In this document: one piece after another, positions 43,801 through 52,835 of the stretch
Layout: every line of letters starts with the position of its first letter
Position numbering within the stretch: the stretch's first letter is position 1
Source of the DNA: DASZBX01 sp035943635
Lineage (GTDB): Bacteria > Actinomycetota > Actinomycetes > Streptomycetales > Catenulisporaceae
Length of the DNA: 64,000 nucleotides
Assembly: GCA_035943635.1 (NCBI GenBank)
Contig: DASZBX010000135.1
Span: forward strand, 9,777 to 73,776
Direction: 5' to 3'
Notes under the pieces: generated by a model
Told to the model about the DNA's origin: nothing
The model's input: the letters and a program-made list of their open reading frames with translations, nothing else
Database searches by the model: none
Translations under genes and position numbers: made by a program

Positions 43801-44156
43801 AGGTCGAACGGGCGGCGGGCCTCGGCCGTCACGGCGTCGTCGGCCTCGGCCTCGCAGGACACGTCCAGCACGCGCACCTCGGCCTTCGCGAACGCGGCGA
43901 CGGCCTGGATCTCCTGGTCGCCGACCGTGCGGAACGTCGTGCGCAGCGATTCGTGCCGGGCCACGACCAGATCGAGCGCGGCGGCGAACGCGGCGTGATC
44001 GAACGGCCCTGATACCCGGAAGGCGACCGGCACGTTGTACTGGGCCGTCGCGGGCGAGAGGCGTTCGAGCATCAGCAGTCTGGATTGGGCGGGCGAGGCC
44101 GGGAACTCGTACACGTCCGGGTTCTCGGGACCTGGGCCCTCGGATTCGGGAGGCAT
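40869..44156 (-). CDS. NRPS module C-A-T
   Basis: A 1095-residue single-module NRPS. Condensation domain (about 15-450) with HHLICDGWS; adenylation domain (about 475-965) with YTSGSTGVPKGV, FDISVLDVF, NAYGPAEAA, RSGDLAR and GKVDRS; carrier protein (about 990-1055) with DIGGNSLRLL (Ser). Reading the specificity pocket by eye gives D-I-L-F-A-G-A-V-V, which I cannot assign. A basic Arg-rich tail after the T domain could dock the KS of the next protein. It starts four bases after the TE-bearing gene ends, i.e. after the point where a collinear line would release its product. Confidence 0.93.
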   Translation of the reverse strand: MPPESEGPGPENPDVYEFPASPAQSRLLMLERLSPATAQYNVPVAFRVSGPFDHAAFAAALDLVVARHESLRTTFRTVGDQEIQAVAAFAKAEVRVLDVSCEAEADDAVTAEARRPFDLEHGPLLRSVVYRLPDGSHRVLLAMHHLICDGWSLRILLEELAIGYRAALTGRPAGLPALAIQYPDYSAWQERRLADGEFAEAVEHWRRSLDGAPLTPILPTDRPRPAVQTSAAESERVVLPPDLHERLARTARSAGATQYTVMLAAFAVLLSRLSGRTDVVVGTPAAGRDHPDLQRVVGFLTTTLALRIDLSGPPTFAELLLRVRDRLSGAHQYQDAPFESVVEAVAGQRDPSHDPVVQVVFTYDDTEYPLDLHGAQTERLPLTLRAAKADLVMYTERWAADTVIQFDYRSDLFDPATVRHWLRNFLVLLDHLLDRPELPVDSAALLDDAQRRQMLRSWNSAAQTVPSGLVTDLIAEQAATRPDAVALVCDGTTLTYAELLARADRLADGLRAAGVGPEVPVGVCLGRTAEMVIAALAVLRAGGVYLALEVTLPQARLMHVLEDTGIRLILTGPQTAGRLPDLGVEVAEVADAATDFVNRPTSGSANPSAQRPTTPANAAYIIYTSGSTGVPKGVLVGHRSLMNATVAARDWQRLTPESRVLQQASYAFDISVLDVFATWIAGAALHIATDDERIGEALYARLREDRITHLFITPTAVMSLPCPPDALEDLTELAVGGEPSPDELVRRWTTARRRVVNAYGPAEAAVVSTTGLLVPDAPVVIGRPVPNYRVYILDSHLQPAPVGVAGEIYLSGEGLARGYVNRPGPTAERFVADPFGPPGTRMYRSGDLARYDAAGRIHYLGRTDGQVKLRGFRIELGEIETVLAGHPKVAAAAATVRGGATDPHLVGYLVPADPADPPQTAELRARLADRLPGYMVPDVFVQLAELPTNNSGKVDRSRLPDPPTARPDTGRRYVQPSTPAEVRVARIWAQVLGIDEIGRHDNFFDIGGNSLRLLAVHAALREEAGPGGEAIALVDLFRFPDVATLAARLDQAAAPPPAAAARRHGDERRRRLADRTAAARNGNPTAGTSKKGDIR

Positions 44157-44160
44157 CGGC

Positions 44161-47100
44161 TCAGTTCTCCCTTCCGCGGTCGTCGAGGAACGGAGCGAGC
44201 ACGGCCGCGATCGCCTCGGCGGGCCCCGGATTCATCGACTGCGAGTGGGCGCAGTCGAGTTCGTGCACGACGACCTGCGCGGCGGTCCGGCGCCAGATCG
44301 CCGCCTTGGTCGCCGAATCCGGGGTATCAGGGTCTTGGGTAGCGCAGAACAACAGCATGCTGCCGTCGAACCGCGGCGGCCGGTAGCTGTTGACCAGGCG
44401 GATCGTGCCGGCACAGTACTCGGCCATGGTTTCCAGCCGGGCCGTGCTCCAATCGCGGCACCACCCGCCGGCCTGCACGGCTGCGATGACCGTGTCGCGG
44501 TCGAGCCGCGCGCCCTGGGCGACGGTGGCGGGCGGGTCGGCGGCGTAGGCGGCCACGACCTTCAACGCGGCCTGGTCGACCAGGTCCGCGTCCGGGACCT
44601 CGTCGGGAGTGTCGCCGGGGATGGAGTCGACGACGGCGAGCAGGGCGACCTGCTGTCCGGCGCGGGTGAGCCGGGCGGCGAGGTCGTAGGCGAGCAGGCC
44701 GCCGAACGACCAGCCGAGCAGGAGATACGGCCCTTCCGGCTGCACGGCGCGGATGCGGGCGAGGTACTGCTCGGCGAGCTGTCCGAGGTCCTCGGGCAGC
44801 GGCGTCGGGTCGGCCTGGGTGTAGGTGGGCGTCTGGATGCCGTAGATCGGGCGGCCCGGGGCGATGTGCGGCAGGAGCGTGGCGTAACGCCAGGTGAGCC
44901 CTGATCCGGAGTGCAGGAGGAACAGCGGCGTGTGGTCACCGGCGGCGCGCAGCTTGAGCAGTGGCGCCAAGGCGAGGCCGTCCGTCGGCGACTCCAGCCG
45001 ACGGGCCAGGGCGGCCGGGGTCGGGGCGTCCATCAGGATGCCGACCGGCAGCCGGCGGCCGGATTCCGCCTCGATCGCGGCGACCAGCCGCATGGCCAGC
45101 AGGGAGTGTCCGCCCAGGGCGAAGAAGTTCTGGTCCGGGCCGACCTCGGGCAGGCCGAGCGCGGACGCGAACAGTTCGCAGAGCACGTGTTCGCGCACGG
45201 ACCCGGCCGCCCGGGCCGGAGCCGGGGCCGGCGCGGGCAGCCGCCGTTCGGGCAGCGCGCGGCGGTCGACCTTGCCGTGCGGGGTGAGCGGCACGGCGTC
45301 GATCTCGTGATAGGCACTCGGTCTCAGGTGCCCGGGCAGGTGCTCCTCAGCGTACTGACGCACCTGCTCGACGCCGCCGGTCCGCAGCGCGAGGTGGGCG
45401 ACCAGGCGTCTGCCGCCGGACGGGTCGGTCTCGGCCTGCACCAGGGCCCGGCCGACCGCCGGGCAGCCTTCGAGCAGGGCCTCGACCTCGGCCGGTTCGA
45501 TCCGGTGGCCGCGGATCTTGACCTGGTCATCGGCCCGGCCGAGGAACTCCAGGGCGCCGTCCGGGGCCCAGCGGCCCAGGTCGCCGACCCGGAACAGCCG
45601 CGTGCCGGGCGGGCCGAAGGGATCGGCCACGAAGCGTTCGGCGGTGCCGCCGGGCCGGCCGAGATAGCCTCGGGCGAGCCGGGCGCCGCCGAGGTAGATC
45701 TCCCCGGTCACGCCGGTCGGCACGGGCCGCAGCCGGTGGTCGAGCACCCGGATCACGGTGTCGTCGAGCGGGGTGCCGATCGGCAGCGCGGCGTCGGCGG
45801 CGGCGCCGGGGATAGCGGGGGAGGGCGCGGGTTTCTCCATCCGGTGGCCGGTGGCGAAGGTGGTGGTCTCGGTGGGGCCGTAGCCGTTGACCACGACGAC
45901 CTCGGGACCGGCGGACTGGATCGCGGCCACGGCCTCGGGGGAGAGCACGTCGCCGCCGGCCCAGACCTCGCGCACGCCCGACACCGCCTCGGGAACGAGG
46001 TCCGCGACGGTCCGCAGCAGTTCGGCGGTCAGCCAGACCGCGGTGATCGCGCGCTCGGCGACCAGGTCTCGCAGCACCGCGGGTTCGAGCGGTTCCGGCC
46101 CGGCCAGGACGACGGTCCCGCCGGTGAGCAGCGGCACCCACATCTCGAAATTGGTCGCGTCGAAGGTGTGCGGACTGTGCAGGAGCACCCGGCTCTGCGC
46201 GCCTGCGGCGAAGCGTCGGTCGGCAGCTAGGGTCAGGATATTGCGATGGGTGACGACCACTCCCTTGGGTGTGCCCGTCGATCCGGAGGTGTACATCACG
46301 TAGGCTGCTGCGTCCGGGTGCGGAGCCGGTCGGCTGTGAGGTGATGCCGGGGCGTCGCCGGCGTCGATCTTCAGGGTACGTATATGGTCGGGCAGCCAGG
46401 CGGGATCGTGGTCGGTGACGACGATTCCGGCTCCGGCATGGTGAAGCAGCTCCGTGAGCCGGGCCTCGGGTTGGGCGGGATCGAGCGGGACGTAGCAGCC
46501 TCCGGCCTTGAGCACGCCGAGTTCCGCGACCACCAGGCCGACCGACCGGCCGAGCAGCACGGCCACGGTCGCCTCCTGGCCGTCGCCGCCCCCGACTCCG
46601 ACTGCGGCCAAGCGCTCGGCCAGCAGGTCGGCGGCGTGATCCAGGTGCGCGTAAGTCAGTGAGCTGTCAGTACGGCAGCACTCGACCGCAACAGCCTCCG
46701 GAGTTCGGGCCACCTGTTCGGCGAAGGACTCTGGGACGCTGCACTCCTGCGCCGATGACTGAGCTCCGATTCCGAGGCCCAGCACCCGATCACGCTCAGC
46801 GGCAGGTAGGGCGTCCAGATCCGCGGCGATGGCAGCAGGATCGGCGGCGAGCAGCTCGAACGCACGGACCAGACACGCGGCCAGCAGATCCGCGGCGGAA
46901 TCCGTGACGCAGTCCGGCCGGTAGGACAGCCGCAGCCAGAACTGCTCCTCGGCCAGCACCGCGACCGACACCGGATAGTGGGTCGCATCGCGCACGTCGA
47001 ACAATTCCGGCGCGCCCGCACGACCGCCCGCAAGCCCGGACCGCGGATAGTTCTCGAACGCCAACACCGTGTCGAACAGGTCCCGGCCGATGGTGTCCTG

Positions 47101-48093
47101 CTGGATCTGGGCGAGCGCAATGTGGTGGTGCTCGGCCAGATCCGCCTGTTCCCGCTGGATCCGCCGGAGCAGCTCGTCCACGCTCTCCCCGGCCCGGACG
47201 CGCACTCGCACCGGCAGGGTGGTCACGAACATCCCGACCATGGTTTCGGCGCCGTCGAGCTGGTCCGGCCGGCCCGAGGCGACCGCGCCGAACGTGAGGT
47301 CGGCCGACCCGGTCATCCGGCCGAGCGTCAGGGCCCAGGCCACCTGAACCAGGGTGTTGACGGTGACCGCCGAGTCGCGGGCGCGGCGGCGCAGGGCGTC
47401 GAAAAGCTCGGCGGGCAGCTGGATTTCCCGCTGCGCCGGCAGAACACCGATACGCAGGTCGGCCCCCGGCGCCAGCTGGGTCGGCTCGGCCAGACCGGCC
47501 AGCGCCGCACGCCAGGCCGCCCGGGCGTCGGCCGCGGACTGTGCCGCCAGCCAGGCCGAGTACCCGCGATAAGGCGCAGCGGGCGGCGGGGTGAACCCGG
47601 CGTACAAGTCGGCCAGGTCGCGCGCGAGGATCGGCATCGACCATCCGTCCAGGACGAGGTGATGCACGGCCAGAACCAGCTCCGACGAACCCGCGGGCAG
47701 CCGCACCAACGTGGCGCGGACCAGCGGCGGCCGGGTGACGTCGAACCGGCGGGCCCGGTCGGCGTCCAGCAGTCGGCGCAGGTCGGCCTCGGCGGCGGCC
47801 GGTGACTGCGCGGACAGGTCCACCTCGCTCCAGCCCGCCGCAGCCCGCCGCAGCACCAACTGCACCGGCTGGTCGAGACCCTTGTGCCGGAAACACGCGC
47901 GCAGGCTCGGATGCCGGGCCAGCAGGCCGTCCACGGCCGCGTGCAGCGCGTCGACGCGTACCGGCTCCTGGACCCGGAATCGGAGCTGGACGAGATACAC
48001 GTCAGCGCCCTCGGCGTCGAGCAGCGCGTGGTAGAGCAGCCCGGCCTGGCCCGGCGCGAGCGGCAGGACGTCTTCCAGTTTGCCTCCGGTCAC
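44161..48093 (-). CDS. NRPS termination module C-A-T-TE
   Basis: A 1310-residue NRPS. The C domain (about 5-430) begins DVLPLAPGQAGLLYHALL and has HHLVLDGWS; this opening is typical of DCL domains that accept a D-configured donor, matching the epimerase at the end of the preceding gene. A domain (about 455-950): YTSGSTGTPKGV, FDATNFEMW, NGYGPTETT; pocket read by eye D-A-F-W-W-G-G-T-F, close to the valine-type code DAFWxGGTF. Carrier: FALGGHSLLAM. Thioesterase (about 1060-1300): GWSFGG (Ser) and late His. GTG start overlaps the upstream stop. The TE is the only release domain in view. Confidence 0.94.
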   Translation of the reverse strand: MTGGKLEDVLPLAPGQAGLLYHALLDAEGADVYLVQLRFRVQEPVRVDALHAAVDGLLARHPSLRACFRHKGLDQPVQLVLRRAAAGWSEVDLSAQSPAAAEADLRRLLDADRARRFDVTRPPLVRATLVRLPAGSSELVLAVHHLVLDGWSMPILARDLADLYAGFTPPPAAPYRGYSAWLAAQSAADARAAWRAALAGLAEPTQLAPGADLRIGVLPAQREIQLPAELFDALRRRARDSAVTVNTLVQVAWALTLGRMTGSADLTFGAVASGRPDQLDGAETMVGMFVTTLPVRVRVRAGESVDELLRRIQREQADLAEHHHIALAQIQQDTIGRDLFDTVLAFENYPRSGLAGGRAGAPELFDVRDATHYPVSVAVLAEEQFWLRLSYRPDCVTDSAADLLAACLVRAFELLAADPAAIAADLDALPAAERDRVLGLGIGAQSSAQECSVPESFAEQVARTPEAVAVECCRTDSSLTYAHLDHAADLLAERLAAVGVGGGDGQEATVAVLLGRSVGLVVAELGVLKAGGCYVPLDPAQPEARLTELLHHAGAGIVVTDHDPAWLPDHIRTLKIDAGDAPASPHSRPAPHPDAAAYVMYTSGSTGTPKGVVVTHRNILTLAADRRFAAGAQSRVLLHSPHTFDATNFEMWVPLLTGGTVVLAGPEPLEPAVLRDLVAERAITAVWLTAELLRTVADLVPEAVSGVREVWAGGDVLSPEAVAAIQSAGPEVVVVNGYGPTETTTFATGHRMEKPAPSPAIPGAAADAALPIGTPLDDTVIRVLDHRLRPVPTGVTGEIYLGGARLARGYLGRPGGTAERFVADPFGPPGTRLFRVGDLGRWAPDGALEFLGRADDQVKIRGHRIEPAEVEALLEGCPAVGRALVQAETDPSGGRRLVAHLALRTGGVEQVRQYAEEHLPGHLRPSAYHEIDAVPLTPHGKVDRRALPERRLPAPAPAPARAAGSVREHVLCELFASALGLPEVGPDQNFFALGGHSLLAMRLVAAIEAESGRRLPVGILMDAPTPAALARRLESPTDGLALAPLLKLRAAGDHTPLFLLHSGSGLTWRYATLLPHIAPGRPIYGIQTPTYTQADPTPLPEDLGQLAEQYLARIRAVQPEGPYLLLGWSFGGLLAYDLAARLTRAGQQVALLAVVDSIPGDTPDEVPDADLVDQAALKVVAAYAADPPATVAQGARLDRDTVIAAVQAGGWCRDWSTARLETMAEYCAGTIRLVNSYRPPRFDGSMLLFCATQDPDTPDSATKAAIWRRTAAQVVVHELDCAHSQSMNPGPAEAIAAVLAPFLDDRGREN

Positions 48094-51000
48094 GACATCC
48101 TGCCCGTCTCCAGGCCGCCCAGGTCGTCGAAGTCGTCCAGGTCGGCTTCGAAGTCCGCCAAGGCCTGCTGGGTCAGGGCGACGAGCGGGAAGTCGGACAC
48201 GGTCGTGCCGCCGAACCCGTCGCCGCCCGCGAATTCGGCGAGCTGGACGAGTGCCTCGGACCAGTACCCGGCGAGCGTGTGCATCTCGTCTTCGGTGAAG
48301 CTGTCCTGCGCGTAGGACCAGGTTGCGTCGAGCACCAACCCGACGTCGCCCGCCACGCAGGCCGCGTCGATCTCCACGAGATGGGTGAGCGTGAACGAGT
48401 CGTGATCCACGATGCCGAGCATCTCGGCCGAACCCGCCCGGCCCGCATCACCGCCCTTGCCGCCGATCCGCCCGAGGTAGTTGAACCGCAGCTGCGGCGC
48501 GGCCGATCCGGCCAGGCGCGGGGCGGTCTTCTGGTTGGAGTAGCGCAGCAGCCCGTATCCGAGCCCTGTCTCGGGCACCGCCCGCAGGTTCTCCTTGACC
48601 TGCTTGAGCGCCCGCTCGGCCTCGGCCGGATCGCGCCAGTACATGTCAGACTCCTGTGGTCCCGCGTCGAGCAGGACCGGGTACTGGCAGGTGAACCAGC
48701 CGACGGTCCCAGACAGGTCCAGCTGCGAGGAGGGCATCGTGCGCCCGTGCCCCTCCAGATTGATCAGCAGCCTGTTTCCCTGCCCGCGCCATCGGACGGC
48801 TGCGGCGAGCAGCGCGGTCAGCAGGACGTCCTCGGCGGTGCAGCGGAACGCAGCGGGCAGGCGCGAGACGAGTGCCTCGGTGCGGTCGGCTGCGAGGGTG
48901 ACGGTGACCGCGGCGCGTCGGCCGCGCTGCGACCGGTCCGGCGCGAGCTGCGCCTGCGGATCGGCCAGGACCGACTCCCAGAACGACAGCTGGTCCACGG
49001 CCCGGTCCGCCTCCCGGTCCAGTTCCTCGGCCCAGCGCCGCAGCGGGGTCGGCGGCGCGGTCCGGGCCGGCGCACCGGTCGTGAGCAGCTCCGTCAGGTC
49101 TGCTTGCAGGATTGCCCACGACACGGCGTCGACCGCCAGGTGATGGACCATCAGCAGCAGCCGCCCGGGACGCGACGGGCCCGCGTCGAACCAGCGCGCG
49201 GCCAGCAACCGGCCGTCCTCGGGGCTCAGCGCGACCTCGCCCGCCGCGGCGACCGCGAGTGCGCGGAGTGCGGCGGCGTCCAGCTCGGCGGCGTCGACCC
49301 GGTCCAGCTCCGGCGCGGGGGCTTCGGCCGCGACCTCGAGCGTCCAACCGTCAGCCGGCTCGCCGGGAGGCTGGGGCTGAGACGGTGGCTGTGGCTGCAT
49401 CTGACGCCGCAGTCTCAACCGCAGCGCTCCGTGCCGCCGGATCAGCGTGCCCAAGGCCACCGCGATCCGGTCCAGGTCCAGTCCGGCCGGCACGTCGAGC
49501 AGGACGGACATGGCGAACCGGTCCTGCGGCCGGGCGGTGTCGAGCCACCAGCGGACCATCGGCGGCAGCGGCAGCGGGCCGGTGTCAGACCCCTGACCGA
49601 CTTCGGCGTCCGGGCCGGCCGGCTGGGCCAGGGCGCCGAGCGCGGCCGGGGTCCGGGCGGTCAGCACGTCCCGCGGCCGCACCGCGAGACCGGCCGCCCG
49701 GGCCCGGCCGACCAGCTGGATCGCCAGGATGCTGTCACCGCCGAGGGAGAGGAAGTCCTCGTCCGGCCCGACCGTCTCCAGGCCGAGCAGGTCGGCGAAC
49801 AGCGCGCACAGCAGCTCCTCGCGCGCGGAGGCCGGGCGCCGGGCGGCCGGCGCGGATTCCGTTGCGGGGACGGGCAATGCGGCCCGGTCGAGCTTGCCGC
49901 GCGAGGTGAGCGGCAACTGCTCCAGCCACACGGCCGCGACCGGCACCATGGACGCCGACAGGACCGCGGCGGCCCCGGCGAGCACGGCCCGGGTGTCCGG
50001 CTGCGCGCCCGGCCGCGCGACGAGGTACGCGACCAGCCGCTTGCGGCCCGGCTCGTCCTCCCGCAACAGCACGGCGGCCTGCGCCACGGACGGGTGCGCG
50101 GTCAGCGCGGCCTCGATCTCGCCCGGCTCGATCCGCAGCCCGTGCAGCTTCACCTGCCGGTCGGTCCGGCCGAGGAAGTCGAACTGGCCGTCCGGGCGGC
50201 GCCGGACCAGGTCGCCGGTCCGGTACATCCGGCTGCCCGGGAACTCGGTGAACGGGTCGGCGACGAACCGTTCGGCGGTCAGCCCGGGCCGGTTCAGGTA
50301 CCCGCGGGCCAGGCCGAGCCCGGACAGGTACATCTCCCCGGGCGCGCCGACCGGGACCGGCTGCAACGCCTCGTCGAGCACGTACGCGGCGGTCCCCGGG
50401 ATGACCCGCCCGATCGGCGGATCGGCGCGTTCCGGCTCCCGCGGCTGCGCGGCGGTGGCCACGACCGTGCTCTCGGTCGGGCCGTAGACGTTGAAGTGCA
50501 GGCGGCCCGCGCCCGCCCAGACCCGGACCAGGTCCGCCGGGCAGTAGTCGCCGCCGGTGACCACCATCCTCAGGTCCGGGCAGTCCTCGGGCGCCACACC
50601 GGCCAGCAGCGGGGGCGGCAGGAACACGAAGGTGCTGCGGGTGGCGGCCAGCGCCTGCGCGAGCACCGGCCCGGCGAGCGGCCCGGTCGGCGGGATCACC
50701 AGCGTCGCGCCCGCGCCGAATGCCGCGACCAGCTCGGCGACCCAGATGTCGAAGTTGGGCGCGCTGATCTGGAAGACGCGGTCTTCGGGATTCACGCAGA
50801 GCCCGTCGACCATCGTCACGCTCAGGGCGGTGATGCCCGAGTGCGTGCTCACGACTCCCTTCGGGCGGCCGGTCGAGCCGGAGGTGAAGTTCACGTAGGC
50901 GGCTGCGCGCGGGTCCGCGTCCGCCAGGGCCGGGACGGGCCCCTCACTGCGATCGGGATCGGTCTCGGCCGGCTGCTCGGCGTCCAGAATGAGCGTGGCC

Positions 51001-52835
51001 GCCGCATACGCGGGCAGGGTCGGCGCCGTCGCCGAGTCGGTGACCAGCAGGACCGGTGCGGCGTCGGCCAGCAGGCGCGCGATCCGCTCGGCGGGCAGGT
51101 CCGGGTCGACCGCCACGAACGCGGCGCCGGTGTGCTCGACGGCGAGCGCGGCGATCACGGTGGCGGCCGTGCGTCCCATGGCCAGCGCGACCAGCCGTTC
51201 CGGTCCCGCACCGAGCCGCGCCATCCGGGCCCCGAGCCGGGCCGCCTGCTCGTGCAGTTCCCGGTAACTCAGGTACACGGAAGAGGCGGCCTGTTCGAGC
51301 GCGGGCGCATCCGGAGAACGGTCGGCACGGCGGGAGACGAGGCCCGCCAGCGACGCGGTCCAGGTGTCTGGCGAGAAATGCCCGCCGCGGGCGTGCAACC
51401 GACTGCGTTCGCGCGCGTCGACCAGGGCAGCCGTGCGCACGGGCGCCTGCGGATCGGCGGTCAGCGCGTCGAGCAGCGTCTCGTAGGACGCGGCCCAGTG
51501 CCGGACCACCTCGGCGGAGTAGAGGTCGGTGCGGATCGCGAACATGCCGGAGACGCCGTCGTCGATGTCGCGCAGGGCGGTCATGATGTCGTGCTCCCCG
51601 CCGGTGTGCACGCGTTCCGGCCGGGAGATCGACCGCAGCGCCTGCACGCTCTCCTGCTTGGCCAGGTGCATGAAGATCCACTGGAACAGCGGGGAGCGGC
51701 GCGGCAGGCGCTCGGGGCCGATCATCGTCACGATCCGGCCGAGCGGCACGTCCGCGTTCGCCAGGATCTGCGGAAACCCGGTGGTGAAACCGCGCAGCAG
51801 GTTCAGGAACGTGTCCTGCGGGCCGAACCGCCAGCGCACCGGCACCGTGTTCATCACGTAGCCGATCATCCGGTCCAGGCCCTTGGCCGCCCGGTTCGCC
51901 GTCGGGGTGCCGATCAGCAGGTCGTCCTGGCCGGACAGGCGGTGGGCCAGCACGGCGAAGGCGGTCATGGTCACGCCGTACACGGTCGCGTCGTGCTGCC
52001 GGGCGAAGGCGCGCACCCGCTGCGCCAACGCCGGGTCGAGCACGAACTCGACCTGCTCGATGCCGTAGCCGTCCGCGCCCGGGTCCAGCGGCCCGACCGA
52101 CAGGGCCGGGGGCGGGTCGCTCAGGTAGTCGCGCCAGAACGACAGCTGAGCGTCGAAAATCCCTGATTCCTCGAGGTCGCTCTGCCAGCCGGCGAAGTCG
52201 GCGTACTGGACGTTCGGCCGGTCCGAGGTCTGCGGGCGCCCGTCGCGGATGCACTGGTACGCCTCGACGAATTCCGTGTGCAGGACGTCGAAAGACCACC
52301 AGTCCGTGATGATGTGGTGCAGGGCCAGGACAAGCGTCGAGCGGGTGTCGTCGACGGTGATCAGCCGGCCCCGGATCAGCCGGTCGCGGCCGAGGTCGAA
52401 GGTGCGGCGACCGAAGTCCTTCAGCGCCCCGGCCAGGGGCAGCCCGTCCTCGCGCAAGTCCTGGCGCTCGAGCCGGAACGGCTGCTCGGGCGGGAACTCG
52501 ACCCGCAGGTCCGCGGCCGTCCCGGTCAGCCGGGTGCGCAGCACGTCGTGCTGCTCGACCAGGACGTCCAGCGCGGCTTCCAGGTCCGCGGCGGCCACCG
52601 GCGTGTCGAAATGGTAGGCGCAGCACAGGTTCAGGGCCGCGTCGTCGGGATAGAGCGACTCGAACACCCACAGGTCGCGCTGGGCCGGGCTCAGCCGTAT
52701 GGGCCGGGCCGGATCCCGGGGCGGCACCACGTTCGGCACCTGGTCGATCCGGCCGAGCTCGACCAGGCGGCGCAGCACCCGCCGCCGCTGGTCGCCGCCG
52801 AGCGCGGCGAACCTCCTGGACTCCATCGCCGTCAT
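48090..52835 (-). CDS. NRPS module C-A-T-E
   Basis: A 1581-residue NRPS. C domain (about 45-480) whose active site reads HHIITDWWS: the second His and Asp are kept but the usual Gly after Asp is Trp. A domain (about 510-1000): FTSGSTGRPKGV, NFDIWVAE (unusual), NVYGPTEST, RTGDLVR, GKLDRA. Carrier (about 1030-1095): LGGDSILAIQL. Epimerisation domain (about 1110-1560): HHLAVDAVSW, EGHGR and NYLGRIGG, the E-domain series. It therefore adds a residue and inverts it to D. A-pocket residues (D-I-A-F-V-G-V-V-V by eye) cannot be assigned. One-base overlap (TGATG) with the monooxygenase before it. Confidence 0.93.
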   Translation of the reverse strand: MTAMESRRFAALGGDQRRRVLRRLVELGRIDQVPNVVPPRDPARPIRLSPAQRDLWVFESLYPDDAALNLCCAYHFDTPVAAADLEAALDVLVEQHDVLRTRLTGTAADLRVEFPPEQPFRLERQDLREDGLPLAGALKDFGRRTFDLGRDRLIRGRLITVDDTRSTLVLALHHIITDWWSFDVLHTEFVEAYQCIRDGRPQTSDRPNVQYADFAGWQSDLEESGIFDAQLSFWRDYLSDPPPALSVGPLDPGADGYGIEQVEFVLDPALAQRVRAFARQHDATVYGVTMTAFAVLAHRLSGQDDLLIGTPTANRAAKGLDRMIGYVMNTVPVRWRFGPQDTFLNLLRGFTTGFPQILANADVPLGRIVTMIGPERLPRRSPLFQWIFMHLAKQESVQALRSISRPERVHTGGEHDIMTALRDIDDGVSGMFAIRTDLYSAEVVRHWAASYETLLDALTADPQAPVRTAALVDARERSRLHARGGHFSPDTWTASLAGLVSRRADRSPDAPALEQAASSVYLSYRELHEQAARLGARMARLGAGPERLVALAMGRTAATVIAALAVEHTGAAFVAVDPDLPAERIARLLADAAPVLLVTDSATAPTLPAYAAATLILDAEQPAETDPDRSEGPVPALADADPRAAAYVNFTSGSTGRPKGVVSTHSGITALSVTMVDGLCVNPEDRVFQISAPNFDIWVAELVAAFGAGATLVIPPTGPLAGPVLAQALAATRSTFVFLPPPLLAGVAPEDCPDLRMVVTGGDYCPADLVRVWAGAGRLHFNVYGPTESTVVATAAQPREPERADPPIGRVIPGTAAYVLDEALQPVPVGAPGEMYLSGLGLARGYLNRPGLTAERFVADPFTEFPGSRMYRTGDLVRRRPDGQFDFLGRTDRQVKLHGLRIEPGEIEAALTAHPSVAQAAVLLREDEPGRKRLVAYLVARPGAQPDTRAVLAGAAAVLSASMVPVAAVWLEQLPLTSRGKLDRAALPVPATESAPAARRPASAREELLCALFADLLGLETVGPDEDFLSLGGDSILAIQLVGRARAAGLAVRPRDVLTARTPAALGALAQPAGPDAEVGQGSDTGPLPLPPMVRWWLDTARPQDRFAMSVLLDVPAGLDLDRIAVALGTLIRRHGALRLRLRRQMQPQPPSQPQPPGEPADGWTLEVAAEAPAPELDRVDAAELDAAALRALAVAAAGEVALSPEDGRLLAARWFDAGPSRPGRLLLMVHHLAVDAVSWAILQADLTELLTTGAPARTAPPTPLRRWAEELDREADRAVDQLSFWESVLADPQAQLAPDRSQRGRRAAVTVTLAADRTEALVSRLPAAFRCTAEDVLLTALLAAAVRWRGQGNRLLINLEGHGRTMPSSQLDLSGTVGWFTCQYPVLLDAGPQESDMYWRDPAEAERALKQVKENLRAVPETGLGYGLLRYSNQKTAPRLAGSAAPQLRFNYLGRIGGKGGDAGRAGSAEMLGIVDHDSFTLTHLVEIDAACVAGDVGLVLDATWSYAQDSFTEDEMHTLAGYWSEALVQLAEFAGGDGFGGTTVSDFPLVALTQQALADFEADLDDFDDLGGLETGRMS

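Noticed and set aside
47802..52166. Very long plus-strand open frame (over 1450 codons) through the NRPS genes
   Set aside because: It lies antisense to two NRPS genes with complete motif sets. In GC-rich DNA the antisense frames stay open by composition; the translation is Arg/Gly/Gln-rich without any domain.
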